This document shows, in pieces, positions 29,888 to 39,123 of a stretch of 39,176 nt of DNA. The position numbers were made by a program, and so were the translations under genes. A model generated the notes under the pieces. It did not search any database. It had not been told where the DNA came from and saw only the letters and a program-made list of their open reading frames with translations. Positions within the stretch are counted from its first letter, which is position 1; every line of letters begins with the position of its first letter. The DNA comes from Alphaproteobacteria bacterium (GTDB lineage Bacteria; Pseudomonadota; Alphaproteobacteria; Rickettsiales; SXRF01), in contig JANYES010000018.1 in NCBI GenBank assembly GCA_025362975.1, positions 211,309 to 250,484 on the forward strand, written 5' to 3'.

Positions 29888-31204
29888 ATGTTGTTCTTTT
29901 CCCGCCGTTTCCTGCCTTTGTTTTTGACCCAGTTCCTGGGCGCTTTTAATGACAATTTGCTCAAGAACGCGCTGGTGATGCTGGTGACGTTTCGCATCGC
30001 GGCGAAAACCGGAGCGAACGCGCAGGTGTTGGTGACTATCGCGGGGGCGATTTTTATTCTTCCTTATTTTTTGTTTTCGGCGACGGCGGGGCAGCTCGCG
30101 GATAAGTACGACCGGGCGAAGCTCACGCGCATTATCAAGATCGTGGAAATCGGGATTATGGTGTGCGCGACAATTGGGTTTGTGAGCGAGTACGTGTGGT
30201 TTTTGCTGTTTGTGCTGTTTTGCATGGGCGTGCATTCGACGTTTTTCGGGCCGATTAAATATGCGCTGCTGCCGCAGCATTTGCTCGAAGGGGAATTGCT
30301 GATTGGTAATGCGTATATCGAATCGGGGAGTTTTCTTGGGATTTTGCTCGGAACGATTCTGGGCGGGGTACTGGTGCTGGAGAGTAATGGCGAGATGATG
30401 GTGTCGGTGGCGCTGCTGGTGATAGCAGTGCTTGGATATGCGGCGAGCCGGTTTATTCCGGTAGCGCATGCGCCGCAGCCTGGGTTGAAGGTGAATTTCA
30501 ATATCTGGAAAGAGACGCGGGCGATTATCGGGTACAGCAGGGAAAACCGGCGGGTGTATTTATGCATTATGGGGATTTCCTGGTTCTGGCTGGTGGGGGC
30601 GACGTTTTTGTCGCAGTTTCCTGCTTATGTGAAAGATGTGCTGAATGCGCAGGCGGATGTGGTGACGCTGTTTTTAGCGAGCTTTTCGCTGGGGATTGGC
30701 GTGGGGTCGGTGTGGTGCAACAAGCTGTTGCGGGGAGAGATTCATAGCCGGTATGTGCCGATTGCGATGCTGGGGATTACGTTTTTCGGGACGGATTTGT
30801 ATTTCGCGAGCCTCGCGTTTTCCGGCGGGATGCATACGGTGATGGCGGTGGCGGGGCAGATGGGGCTGAAATCCTATCTGATGTTCCCGACGGGGTGGCG
30901 GATTCTGGTGGATTTATTTATGATTGCGGTGTGTTCGGGAATTTATATCGTGCCGCTGTATACGATTATGCAGCATGACAGCGACCCTGATAAACGGGCG
31001 CGGATTATCGCGGCGAACAATGTGGTGAATGCTATTTTCATGGTGGGGTCGGCGGTGGCGACGCTTGGATTGTTTGCGCTCGGGTGCACGATTCCGCAGG
31101 TGTTTTTGCTGATGTCGGGCGTCAACGGGTTGGCAGCACTTTACACCTGCAAGCTGTTACCGGACGAATCGAAGAAGTGGCTGCGTTCGCTGATCGGGCG
31201 TTAA
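29888..31204 (+). CDS. MFS transporter of the LplT/Aas-like group
   Basis: A 438-residue polytopic protein with about 12 membrane helices. The N-terminal FLTQFLGAFNDNLLKNALVML motif and SATAGQLADKYDRAKLTRII loop are typical of LplT-type lysophospholipid flippases and of the MFS half of Aas-like fusions. STFFGPIKYALLPQHL and the GTILGGVLV helix are also characteristic. LplT returns lysophospholipids to the inner leaflet for re-acylation; an acyltransferase partner is not adjacent here. The C-terminus ends DESKKWLRSLIGR. Its stop codon lies within an 11-base tandem duplication. Family is clear, exact substrate less so. Confidence 0.82.
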   Translation: MLFFSRRFLPLFLTQFLGAFNDNLLKNALVMLVTFRIAAKTGANAQVLVTIAGAIFILPYFLFSATAGQLADKYDRAKLTRIIKIVEIGIMVCATIGFVSEYVWFLLFVLFCMGVHSTFFGPIKYALLPQHLLEGELLIGNAYIESGSFLGILLGTILGGVLVLESNGEMMVSVALLVIAVLGYAASRFIPVAHAPQPGLKVNFNIWKETRAIIGYSRENRRVYLCIMGISWFWLVGATFLSQFPAYVKDVLNAQADVVTLFLASFSLGIGVGSVWCNKLLRGEIHSRYVPIAMLGITFFGTDLYFASLAFSGGMHTVMAVAGQMGLKSYLMFPTGWRILVDLFMIAVCSGIYIVPLYTIMQHDSDPDKRARIIAANNVVNAIFMVGSAVATLGLFALGCTIPQVFLLMSGVNGLAALYTCKLLPDESKKWLRSLIGR

Positions 31205-31214
31205 TCGGGCGTTA
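31193..31214. repeat. 11-base tandem duplication at convergent stop codons
   Basis: Two exact copies of ATCGGGCGTTA. The first supplies the MFS stop (TAA 31202-31204) and the second supplies the stop of the convergent membrane protein gene (31212-31214 on the complement). Confidence 0.7.
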
Positions 31215-32870
31215 ATCGCGGCCTTTAGTGGCTTCGAAGCTGAAGAACAGCAAAGTAATCAACCATGCGAGTAGCGAGATGATGGCACCGGCGAGATCGC
31301 CGGGCAGTGGGCCGAGCGTGAGGGTGAAGCCTTGCTGGCCTTTGGGCAGGGTGAAGCTCATGAAACCGTTTTTATCCGGCTCGGGGGCGACGCCTGAAGA
31401 GCGCCATGCGGGCCAGTAGAGCTGGTGGACATGCAACGTGGCTTCCTTGCTCATGACGTTGGCACGCACGGAGATGGTGCCGTTTTCATTGACGATTCCA
31501 GCGCTGCTGCCCGCACCTTTGGTGATGATAGCCATTGGGAGGTCGTGGGCGGATTCGGCTAGCTCTAAGCTGTTGGTGTTTGCTGGCTGCCATTTGGTCA
31601 GGTATTCCCGCGGGGCGATGACGTTTAAGTCATGCATTTCTTCAACGTAGTGCATGGTGATGTCGTTGGGCTGCTGGTAGACGTGGAAAACGTAGCGCAA
31701 ATCGTAGGCGGTCATGAGGGCGACTGCGGTTAGCAGCACGTAGGTCGAGTAGAGAGGGGAGGCGGGGATGATGCGGTGGCGGTTGTCGATGAACAGGGCC
31801 GTGAGGGCGCAGGCGGCGATGAGGGCTACGGCATGGAAACGTGCGACGGGGAACTGCATGATTTGCAGCAGGCCGATATGGTCCCACAGGAATCGGCTGA
31901 GGCTTACGCACAGGAACACAATGACGCCGAAAGTGATTAGCCAGAAGCGGGCGTGACGTCCGGCGGCGGTCTGGCGCCATGCGGGCACGCGGAACATCAT
32001 GCCGATGACGAGAGCCACGAGGATGGCGTAGTGGAAGTTAAGCACGAGGTCGTAGTGGTTCAGGTTGGTTGCGTAGTTCCATTGCTCGCGCGTGAACTGG
32101 GCGGCTTGCACGAGGGATTTGTTGAGGATGGCGGGCAGGAGATAGAACGCACTGAGCGCGAGGGCGATGAGGTGGGCTTCGGCGAGTGTTACAAGCCATG
32201 AACGCCAGCCTTTGGTAGAGAAGATCGCGACGTAAATGACGGGCACGAGACCGAAGGCGATGAAAGTCGGCAGGTGGGTGATGGCGAGCATGGCGAGCCA
32301 GATGCCGTACCAGATGGTAGCGTTGCGGCGCGCCAGCGCCATGTCTTCTGCTGCGGCCATGAGCAGCGGCAGCCACGCGAGCGCCCAGAGCTGGGCTAAG
32401 TTGATATGCAGGTAGATGTAGATCCATTTATAGGGAAAGAGGGTGAAAAGCAGGCTGCCGATGATGGCGGCTTTGGTGCTGAAATGGCGGTTGAGCCAGA
32501 ACCATGACGACAGGCCGCCGACGAATTGCGCCGCGAAAATGCTGAAGATGACGCGCTTCCAGCCCAGCGGGTCGATGAACGAGAGCGGCGAGCCTAGGAT
32601 GGCGGTGAGCTGGTAGGCGAAGCGGCTGTAGAACACCATGACGGGGCTGCCGGTGCCGCCGTTGGCTTCGGGGAGCCAGCCGGGGAAGAGTTCGCCGCTG
32701 GCCATGTGGTGGGCGGTTAAGCGCTGGATGGTGGTGTAAAAAAGCGAATCGGTGTTACCGGTGAAGCTGGCGAGGTTGATGCATAACAGCGGCAGCAACG
32801 TGAGCAATGCGGCCACGGCCTGCATCAGGACGATGGTGGAGAAGCGGGACTTTGCATCGGTGGTTCGCAT
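31212..32870 (-). CDS. Polytopic membrane protein, PTPS-related/YfhO-like
   Basis: The ATG at 32870 (MRTTDAKSRFSTIVLM) with GGAAAGA before it is preferred over an upstream start that adds a charged tail. It has 552 residues with about 10-12 membrane helices. The first periplasmic loop contains ELFPGWLPEANGGTGSPVMV, a pattern seen in membrane proteins annotated as 6-pyruvoyl-tetrahydropterin synthase-related and in GT-C-like YfhO proteins. The last ~130 residues form an extracytoplasmic beta-rich domain (EKLYWPAWRSSGVAPEPDKN-like region), followed by a final helix. These proteins probably act in glycan or lipid-linked sugar transfer, but no catalytic site is proven. It stands alone, convergent with the MFS gene. 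Confidence 0.7.
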   Translation of the reverse strand: MRTTDAKSRFSTIVLMQAVAALLTLLPLLCINLASFTGNTDSLFYTTIQRLTAHHMASGELFPGWLPEANGGTGSPVMVFYSRFAYQLTAILGSPLSFIDPLGWKRVIFSIFAAQFVGGLSSWFWLNRHFSTKAAIIGSLLFTLFPYKWIYIYLHINLAQLWALAWLPLLMAAAEDMALARRNATIWYGIWLAMLAITHLPTFIAFGLVPVIYVAIFSTKGWRSWLVTLAEAHLIALALSAFYLLPAILNKSLVQAAQFTREQWNYATNLNHYDLVLNFHYAILVALVIGMMFRVPAWRQTAAGRHARFWLITFGVIVFLCVSLSRFLWDHIGLLQIMQFPVARFHAVALIAACALTALFIDNRHRIIPASPLYSTYVLLTAVALMTAYDLRYVFHVYQQPNDITMHYVEEMHDLNVIAPREYLTKWQPANTNSLELAESAHDLPMAIITKGAGSSAGIVNENGTISVRANVMSKEATLHVHQLYWPAWRSSGVAPEPDKNGFMSFTLPKGQQGFTLTLGPLPGDLAGAIISLLAWLITLLFFSFEATKGRD

Positions 32871-33060
32871 GATTCTTTCCGGGCGGCTACGAGGATTGCG
32901 GTGGACTATAATTAGTTCAGCAAATTCAGCCAATAAAAAGATTTTTTAATTTCATCATTTTTCAGCGTATCAACGGTAATTAAGTTTTACACACAATGTT
33001 GTTTACGGGTTGTTAATAAAGCTCTACGCTGCGGCGTTAAATCATGATTTCGGGGGGAAC

Positions 33061-34542
33061 ATGAAACACTGGGCTAGAGAGATAGCCCTTGCAACGGCAC
33101 TTGCCGGTTTGCAAGGTGAAGCGGGCGCGCAGGAACCTACGCCGCGCGCGATGGTGGCGCCGATGCCGCAGGCTTCAATCAAAACATTAAGCAGTCAGCG
33201 AAAAGCATTTAAACCGAATGCGAACGAGATTGCCGGGAGCCAGAAATTGTGGAAAGCGGTGCTGGGTGCTTCGGAATGGAATTACGGCAGGCTGTTTTCA
33301 GGCGATGTGCTGGAAGTCGGGTTGAAGCTTGATGCGGCAAAGTTGTTGGCGGTGATCGACGACCAGCGCATGAGCATGCGCGAGGTGGCGGACGGTTATA
33401 AGGTGGTGACGGGGCAGGAGTTGCTGGAGATTGCGATTGATGGGCGCGCACCGGATCTGGCGGATGTTGAAGCGGTGGCTGCGCAGATGGAAAAAGCGTT
33501 TCGCAGCTTTGGCAGCACCGCGCGCGTGGGCAAAAAGGCGGAAGCATTTCGTACGGTGGGCAAGGAAGAGAAAAAACCGCGGCTGCTGATGTCGTTGCCG
33601 AGACAGCCGACGATTGCATCATGCGCGAACGGGATGGACCATCAGGAGCATTGGTGCGCGCTTAAACAGGTGCTGGAATCGCTCGGCGCGGAAGTGGTGC
33701 AGCTGGATGCGGGGCGGGCGCCGAAGGGGAGTAACAAGGACGACCAGTCGCTGGAGGTGTTCACGCGCGATCCGGTGCTGGTGCTGCATGATCCTAAGCT
33801 TGTGCTGGTGCCGGATTTTCAGTCGATGCAGAAAGAATTCAGGGCGATGGATGCCGACCCGCATGTGGCGGATATGGTCGGGGCGCTGAAGAAGCTGGAG
33901 TATACGGTTTCGAAGTATAGTGGCTACACGCAGGGCGGGGACATGGTGTATGACCCGGTGCGCAGGCTGATTCTGGTTGGGCTGGGCCGCGCAGGGTTTG
34001 AAGTGAACCGGAGATTTACGCAGGACGATGCGGATGTGATGAGCAAGATCACCGGGTGCAAAGTGATTCGTATTAAGCGGATGTCGGCGCATTTTTACCA
34101 TCTCGATACGGCGATCGTGCCGCTGCCGATGGGGAAGTATTTAATCAACCCTGCGTGTCTTGAGGAAAAAGCGTTTCAGGAATTGCAGACGCTGATCGGC
34201 CGGGAAAACATCATCGAGATTCCACGCGAGGAACAACGTTTCTTTGCGAATCTGATGGCGGCGGGCAATACGCTGGTGATGCCGTCGTGTTCTGAGGCGC
34301 TGGAAAAAGCGTTGATGGATGAAGGATTCAAAGTGGTGACGCCGGAAAAGATCGGGTTGCCGACGGGGGCGTGGGATATTTTGCAAGGGGCGGTGCACTG
34401 TATGACACAGCAGGTCAAGCGCGATGCGGGCGAAAGACAGGGTATTTTTTCCCAGATTGCCAACCCGGACGTGCCGTTTTATCGGCGGGAGCATTTGCGA
34501 CGAAACCTTGCTAAAACGCGGGAATCCGTACGGGAATGCTAG
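33061..34542 (+). CDS. Exported DDAH-like guanidino-group modifying enzyme
   Basis: The ATG at 33061 is chosen because of the GGGGGG purine tract before it and the signal peptide MKHWAREIALATALAGLQGE, cleaved near AGA-QE; 493 residues. Residues ~180-480 match the amidinotransferase / dimethylarginine dimethylaminohydrolase fold. Motifs seen are EVFTRDPVLVLHDPKLVLVP (Asp237), HFYHLDTAIVPLP (His347), GNTLVMPSC and GAVHCMTQQV with the nucleophilic Cys447. The N-terminal ~150 mature residues are an extra helical region I do not recognise. Family members hydrolyse or transfer guanidino groups of arginine derivatives. An exported form with an added domain is unusual. Possible substrates are free or peptide-bound (methyl)arginine or agmatine in the periplasm. 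Confidence 0.78.
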   Translation: MKHWAREIALATALAGLQGEAGAQEPTPRAMVAPMPQASIKTLSSQRKAFKPNANEIAGSQKLWKAVLGASEWNYGRLFSGDVLEVGLKLDAAKLLAVIDDQRMSMREVADGYKVVTGQELLEIAIDGRAPDLADVEAVAAQMEKAFRSFGSTARVGKKAEAFRTVGKEEKKPRLLMSLPRQPTIASCANGMDHQEHWCALKQVLESLGAEVVQLDAGRAPKGSNKDDQSLEVFTRDPVLVLHDPKLVLVPDFQSMQKEFRAMDADPHVADMVGALKKLEYTVSKYSGYTQGGDMVYDPVRRLILVGLGRAGFEVNRRFTQDDADVMSKITGCKVIRIKRMSAHFYHLDTAIVPLPMGKYLINPACLEEKAFQELQTLIGRENIIEIPREEQRFFANLMAAGNTLVMPSCSEALEKALMDEGFKVVTPEKIGLPTGAWDILQGAVHCMTQQVKRDAGERQGIFSQIANPDVPFYRREHLRRNLAKTRESVREC

Positions 34543-34650
34543 GTTTTTAACCTTCTTAACGCTCTCTTTACACTACTAATGTGTGTCCCCTACGGCAATC
34601 TTATGACCGGGGGGTTAGGTTAGATATGTAACCAGCAAACAGGAGTGTTT

Positions 34651-34896
34651 ATGCAAAAGCTTCAAAATACAGTGGCAATGATTGCCGTTCTTTCTTTTCT
34701 AACCGCTTGTGGCAACACCACCGGCGATCGCGCGCTTAGCGGCGGCGGTATCGGTGCCGGCACTGGCTCCCTCGTGGGTGCAGTAACTGGCGGTAGCCCC
34801 GTTACCGGTGCTCTTATCGGTGGTGCTGTCGGTGCTGCCGGCGGCGCGCTGACCAACAGCCGCGACGTTAATCTCGGCAAGCCAATCTGGCGCTAA
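34651..34896 (+). CDS. Glycine-zipper lipoprotein (81 aa)
   Basis: The ATG at 34651 (MQKLQNTVAM) follows a CAGGAG ribosome binding site; an in-frame GTG two codons earlier is less likely. The lipobox is LTAC, with the acylated Cys near residue 20. The rest is a glycine-zipper segment (GGGIGAGTGSLVGAVTGGSP and following) that probably packs in the outer membrane, as in SlyB/OsmB-like lipoproteins. It ends in a short polar tail. It lies with DUF1328 and YfdX genes in an envelope-stress group. Confidence 0.8.
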   Translation: MQKLQNTVAMIAVLSFLTACGNTTGDRALSGGGIGAGTGSLVGAVTGGSPVTGALIGGAVGAAGGALTNSRDVNLGKPIWR

Positions 34897-34929
34897 TCTA
34901 ATTAATTAACTCTAGCTTTGGAGACTTTC

Positions 34930-35112
34930 ATGTTGAATTATGTTGTTACTTTTTTCCTGCTGGCAGTACTTGCTGCTTTCCTGGGCTTTGGCGGTCTGGC
35001 GTCTGACTTCGCCGGTATCGCGCAATTCCTTGCGATGGTATTCGTGGTATTGTTCGTCGCAAGCCTGGTGTACAGCCTGCTTACGGGCCGCAGGGCAAAT
35101 CCGCCTCTCTAA
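34930..35112 (+). CDS. DUF1328 (YtjA-like) small membrane protein
   Basis: A 60-residue protein from ATG 34930, with GGAGA eight bases upstream. Two membrane helices (NYVVTFFLLAVLAAFLGFGG and AQFLAMVFVVLFVASLVYSL) are joined by the conserved SDFAGIA turn, which defines DUF1328. The ending TGRRANPPL is polar. Function is unknown, but the family is widespread and often stress-induced. The gene is 33 bases after the glycine-zipper lipoprotein, probably in the same transcript, and is closed by a strong terminator. Confidence 0.9.
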   Translation: MLNYVVTFFLLAVLAAFLGFGGLASDFAGIAQFLAMVFVVLFVASLVYSLLTGRRANPPL

Positions 35113-35129
35113 GGAGATTGCGGATTCGT

Positions 35130-35164
35130 AAAAAAAGAGGAAGCTTTGTGCTTCCTCTTTTTTT
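35130..35164. terminator. Rho-independent terminator with perfect 15-bp stem
   Basis: AAAAAAAGAGGAAGC and GCTTCCTCTTTTTTT form a perfect stem around a TTTGT loop. It works in both orientations in principle and here follows the DUF1328 gene. Confidence 0.9.
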
Positions 35165-35226
35165 ATGGGTTCCTTATAAAATCAGGTGAACTTCATATCG
35201 AATGTTGTTGTCTTGGTCTTTATGTG

Positions 35227-35240
35227 TGGTTACCTAACCA
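35227..35240. promoter_or_regulatory. Dyad upstream of yfdX
   Basis: TGGTTA-CC-TAACCA is a 14-base dyad 19 bases before the yfdX start and just ahead of its AAGGAC ribosome binding site. It is a possible operator. Confidence 0.3.
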
Positions 35241-35258
35241 TTTACGTAAGGACTTCTT

Positions 35259-36131
35259 ATGCATATTAAAAATTCGCTTCTTGTTTCGGTTGCTGTGGTG
35301 GGCTTGAGTGCTTGCTCCCCTAATAGCAGCATGACCAATAAAAACACCCATACGCAGACTAATGTCTCTCAGGCACAGGTATCGACGGATGCCCGCAGCG
35401 CGGCTGAGGATTTCGTCGGTCATATCAACTATGCGCGTATAGCATTGGCACATAACGATGCCGACCGCGCTGCAAAACATGTTCGCGAAGCACGCCGCAT
35501 CGCCGAGCTGATGGAAAATACCACGACTGAACAACGCATTGACAATCTCGAAGCGGGCCGCGTGACCTATAATCGCGATTCGGAGCACAAGTACCATTAT
35601 TTCCCGATCCAGACGGGGCCAGTGCAGGTTAAAAAATATGGCCACGGTCCGATGTGGGCGAAGGATGATCTCGCGGTTACCGATGCTGATATCGTGTATT
35701 TGACGGTGGATTTGAGCGGCAACAAGCCAATGAAACGCCTCGATCAGGCGCAGCAGGATATCACTGACGGGCATCTCGGCTCGGCGGATATCCAGCTTGC
35801 CATGCTGACGGAAGAAACCGTGACGGTGGATAATAAGGTAGCGTTGCCGCTGGTTAAGGCGCGCGACAATATTCACCTTGCGAGCAATTTCCTTGCTTCG
35901 GGCAATTATGCCGGTGCACGCTATGCGCTCAAGCATGCCGATAAGGCACTCGATACGATGGAAAACAGCGACGAGTATGGCAGCCATCACAATGAAATCG
36001 TGAGCATGCGTAAACAAGTCAACAGCTTGCAGCACAGCATCTCGAAAAAGAACCCGAGCGTGGCGCGCAAAGCATCTGCCAAGCTCAATACATGGTGGCA
36101 GGAATTGAAAGACTGGTCGAACGATATGTAA
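35259..36131 (+). CDS. yfdX: YfdX family lipoprotein
   Basis: A 290-residue protein. The signal peptide MHIKNSLLVSVAVVGLSACS has a lipobox with the acylated residue Cys19; E. coli YfdX is not a lipoprotein, so this form is anchored. The helical YfdX domain covers residues ~45-260, including EDFVGHINYARIALAHNDAD, the AKHVREARRIAELM helix and LGSADIQLAMLTEETVTVDN. YfdX is an acid- and stress-related periplasmic protein reported to bind small ligands and act as a holdase. Its 3' tail is basic (SKKNPSVARKASAKLNTWW). It is flanked by terminators, so it is a single-gene unit. Confidence 0.85.
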   Translation: MHIKNSLLVSVAVVGLSACSPNSSMTNKNTHTQTNVSQAQVSTDARSAAEDFVGHINYARIALAHNDADRAAKHVREARRIAELMENTTTEQRIDNLEAGRVTYNRDSEHKYHYFPIQTGPVQVKKYGHGPMWAKDDLAVTDADIVYLTVDLSGNKPMKRLDQAQQDITDGHLGSADIQLAMLTEETVTVDNKVALPLVKARDNIHLASNFLASGNYAGARYALKHADKALDTMENSDEYGSHHNEIVSMRKQVNSLQHSISKKNPSVARKASAKLNTWWQELKDWSNDM

Positions 36132-36153
36132 ATCAAAGCTGTTACAATTATTT

Positions 36154-36202
36154 CATTGCCGGTTAGCGATGCCAGTGGCATGCTGCCGGCAATGTTATTT
36201 TT
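36154..36202 (+). terminator. Terminator hairpin after yfdX
   Basis: CATTGCCGG (36154-36162) pairs with CCGGCAATG (36186-36194). An inner ATGCCA-G-TGGCAT stem and a short T-rich tail (TTATTTTT) complete it. Confidence 0.75.
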
Positions 36203-36222
36203 AAAACTCTGAGGAGATTTCT

Positions 36223-36657
36223 ATGTCTAAAGTACTTTACACGGCGCATGCCAATTCAACAAACGGCCGCAACGGTCAGGCGAGCACGGATGACGGCGCG
36301 CTGAAATTCAACCTCGCATCGCCGGGTGCGCCGAACGCGAAGCCGGGCACGACCAATCCTGAGCAGTTGTTTGCGTGCGGTTATTCCGCGTGTTTCGGCG
36401 GCGCGCTGCAGGCGGCGGCCAAGCAATTGCAGCTGGAACTGAAAGAACCGACGGTGCATGCGGATGTGTCGCTGAATCAGGATGACAATGGGTATTTTTT
36501 GAGCGTTACGCTTAACGTGAGCATTGCGAACCTTGATAACGCGACTGCGTCCAAAGTTGTGGCATTGGCGCACACGATCTGCCCTTATTCGAAAGCCACG
36601 CACGGTAATATCGTGGTGACATTGCAGGCGAATGATGAGGCTTTAAAGGCCGCTTAA
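36223..36657 (+). CDS. ohr: Organic hydroperoxide resistance protein (OsmC/Ohr family)
   Basis: A 144-residue protein matching Ohr along its length. The two redox cysteines are Cys56 (GYSACFGG) and Cys120 (HTICPYSKAT), and the active-site Arg16 (NGRNG) and Glu47 (PEQLF) are present. It reduces organic and fatty-acid hydroperoxides with lipoylated proteins as electron source. TGAGGAGA eight bases before the ATG is a strong ribosome binding site. Ohr genes are usually controlled by OhrR, a MarR-type regulator; none is adjacent (the MarR at 22833 belongs to the efflux operon). A weak TTTTTTAC-GCA-GTAAAAAA hairpin follows the stop. Confidence 0.93.
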   Translation: MSKVLYTAHANSTNGRNGQASTDDGALKFNLASPGAPNAKPGTTNPEQLFACGYSACFGGALQAAAKQLQLELKEPTVHADVSLNQDDNGYFLSVTLNVSIANLDNATASKVVALAHTICPYSKATHGNIVVTLQANDEALKAA

Positions 36658-36986
36658 GCTTTTTTACGCAGTAAAAAACCCGCCAGTAATCTATTCTTTC
36701 GATTATTCTTCCTACATTAGGTCGGGTTGATCCTATATGCTGTTGAACATATGTAGATATATCTATTGATTCTGTTGTGAGTAATTGCTGTGGTGGCACA
36801 AAAACACCGTCACGCACACAGTCTGACTTACCTACTGTGTAAGCGAAGGTATTGCCAAGCATGTGAAAGAAAGCAACTCACGTATTTGCTTGCTTTCACT
36901 CATTGCCTGATCAAGCCAAAACCTGGCATTCTTAAACTTCAGCTCATTACTGGGAGTCGTTTTTCTAACATCACAAGCACCCTTGT
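36658..36986. other. AT-rich intergenic region
   Basis: About 330 bases without a supported gene. A TTTTTTAC/GTAAAAAA hairpin after ohr may terminate transcription. Base composition drops sharply in G+C here and stays low through the chemotaxis gene. A GTG frame at 36790-36990 has no Shine-Dalgarno sequence and no recognisable product. Confidence 0.4.
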
Positions 36987-39123
36987 TTAAGCTGATCTTA
37001 TTTTCACCAAGAATGCATCTACCCGCGTATTAAGTCCCTCAGCTTGCTGAGATAACTCTTTGGTTGCTTGCAGCATCTGGTCGGCGGCTATACCTGACTG
37101 CGTAGAAGATGCACTGACGTTGTTCAAATTATCCGATATGGTCTGGGTACTCGTCGCCGCTATTTGCATGCTTTTGGCGATTTCATTGGTGGTGGGCGGA
37201 TTGTTCTTCTACTGCTGATGCCACACTTGTTGTGGCTTCGGTGATAGACCCAACCGAAGATTTTATCTCGTTCAGGGCGGCAATAATGGCATTAGAAGCA
37301 TTACGCATTTAAGCAATCACAGATTGAATTTCTGTTACTGATTTATCGGTTTGATTAGCAAGACTTTTTACTTCACTAGCAACCACAGCAAAGCCTTTTC
37401 CAGCATCCCCTGCACGCGCTGACTCAATAGTGGCATTTAGTGCAAGTAAGTTAATCTGTCCGGCAATAGCTGCGATTATGTTCATTGCCCCAGCTACTTT
37501 GTCAGAAGCAACCGTCAGAGCATTTGCCAATACATCTGCATTCTCAGCCTTCTCTCTCGATAACCGAACAAGCTCGCTTGTTTTCTGAAGTTGACTGGAT
37601 ATTTCTTTTACTGAAGCTGATAATTCTTCAGAGGCGGCAGCAACAGTCTGTACATTAGCCGTAGTTTGGGTGGCGGCATCTGTAGCGCCGCCTGCAAGTT
37701 CTGCACTTGTAACAATAGATTGTGTCATTTCTTGAGCGGTATTTGAAAGTTCTGTAGCAGCTGAGGCAACTGTACTTATAATTTGTCCTATTTCATTTTC
37801 GAACTTACCTATTAAGTCTTCTATGGTTTTTGTACGCGTCAGGCGTTGCTCCTGATTTGCTTTTTCTGCACTTGCAAGGCTATCTTGTTTGATAGATGTA
37901 TCTTTAAATGATTCTAACGCTCGTGCCAGATCACCTATTTCATCGGGACGCTCTTTGTACGCAACGTCGAATGATTTATCACCTTTTTCAAGCAAGCCAA
38001 TTTGGCGAAGAATATTATTTAGTGGTACGGTGATGCCGCGTGATACAAAATAGGATATAGCAACAATGCCCATAACAACTACAAGTCCACTTATAGCTAT
38101 TTTAATGAGCAAGTCATACAATGGCTTCATCACCTCGGCTTCATCTTGTTCACCGATCATAGCGTATTTTATTCCTAAAAATTCAAAGGGAATATAGGCG
38201 GAGAATACGGATATATTACGATAGTCATTGATCTTTTTAATGCCACTTTCACCCGCTATCGCAGCTCTCACTGTCTCAGTATCCACCTTTTGTTTCAAAA
38301 GCGTGGTTTCCTTGGAAAAACGCGAATCACTTCGCATTAACATATCTGTGCCAACGAGATACGTTTCTCCAGTTTCACCCATTCCTATCGATTCCTTCAT
38401 AATGGTATTTATTTTTTCGATGGGCATTTGAAAAACTAATACACCTGCGGGCGTTCCGTCTTTTCCAGTAATAGCATGAGCAATGAATGCTGCGGGTGCA
38501 TTGGCACTAATGGCATAAGGCTTAAAATCAACAAAATGATCCTTAAATGGCTGCTCCATCGCCATTTTGTATATGGCTCCCAAATCCGTATTTTTACCAC
38601 TGCCACGAACGACATTGCTGGCAAAATCCATCTCTTTGAATACCGTGTAAACGACATCACCCTGTTTGTTGATTAGGAAAATATCGTAATAGCCACGTTT
38701 TTGTAAGAATTCGCGCAGCCATGGGTGATAATGCGCGTGTAGCTCGGAATATTGCGATCCATCAGATGCAGCATCCAGCTTTTCTTTTTCTCCTGCAGGA
38801 TGAACATTGTCTTGAATATAAAGTTTCTGAAGAATTTTTTCTTGTTCTCCAGAGGGAATGGCTTTCCACGCTTCATTATAAGCCTCAAGCGCCTGCAGCG
38901 TCATGTCATTGCTGCTTAAAGAAGCTATATCATTTTCAATTGACACAAGGTAATTGCTCATGCCGCTCTTGCGAGCAGCAACCAAAGCCTGAAGTTTTGC
39001 CTCAGACATTTCTATAATTGCAACTTTGGCCTGGTAGGCACTGATCGCGGCCATCGCAAGACCTGCACTCAAAGTGGCGCCGACAGCTAACAAAAGAATT
39101 TTATGTGATACTTTCAGTTTCAT
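36987..39123 (-). pseudogene. Methyl-accepting chemotaxis protein, disrupted by a stop and a frameshift
   Basis: The intact part runs from ATG 39123 (GTAGGAG upstream) for 604 codons. It has TM1 (~9-30), a long Cache-like sensor domain with [20 protein letters not shown] and GEKLETYL-like motifs, TM2 (~338-361) and a HAMP domain with [15 protein letters not shown]. The signalling domain includes the tip [20 protein letters not shown]. An in-frame TAA (complement of 37309-37311) follows SVIA. Reading through it, the sequence continues as MCP (MRNASNAIIAALNEIKSSVG), until an extra G in 37194-37196 shifts the frame. The rest, IAATSTQTISDNL to LVKIRSA, lies at 36987-37169. Repaired length would be ~711 residues. 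The return helix of the signalling hairpin is lost, so it is probably non-functional if the sequence is right. It is AT-richer than the rest of the window. Confidence 0.85.

Noticed and set aside
34555-34570. TTAACC-TTC-TTAACG as a CtrA box
   Set aside because: The two TTAA half-sites are five bases apart, not seven.
36790-36990. 66-residue GTG frame before the chemotaxis gene
   Set aside because: No ribosome binding site, Cys/His/Leu-rich composition unlike a known protein, and it lies in AT-rich non-coding DNA.
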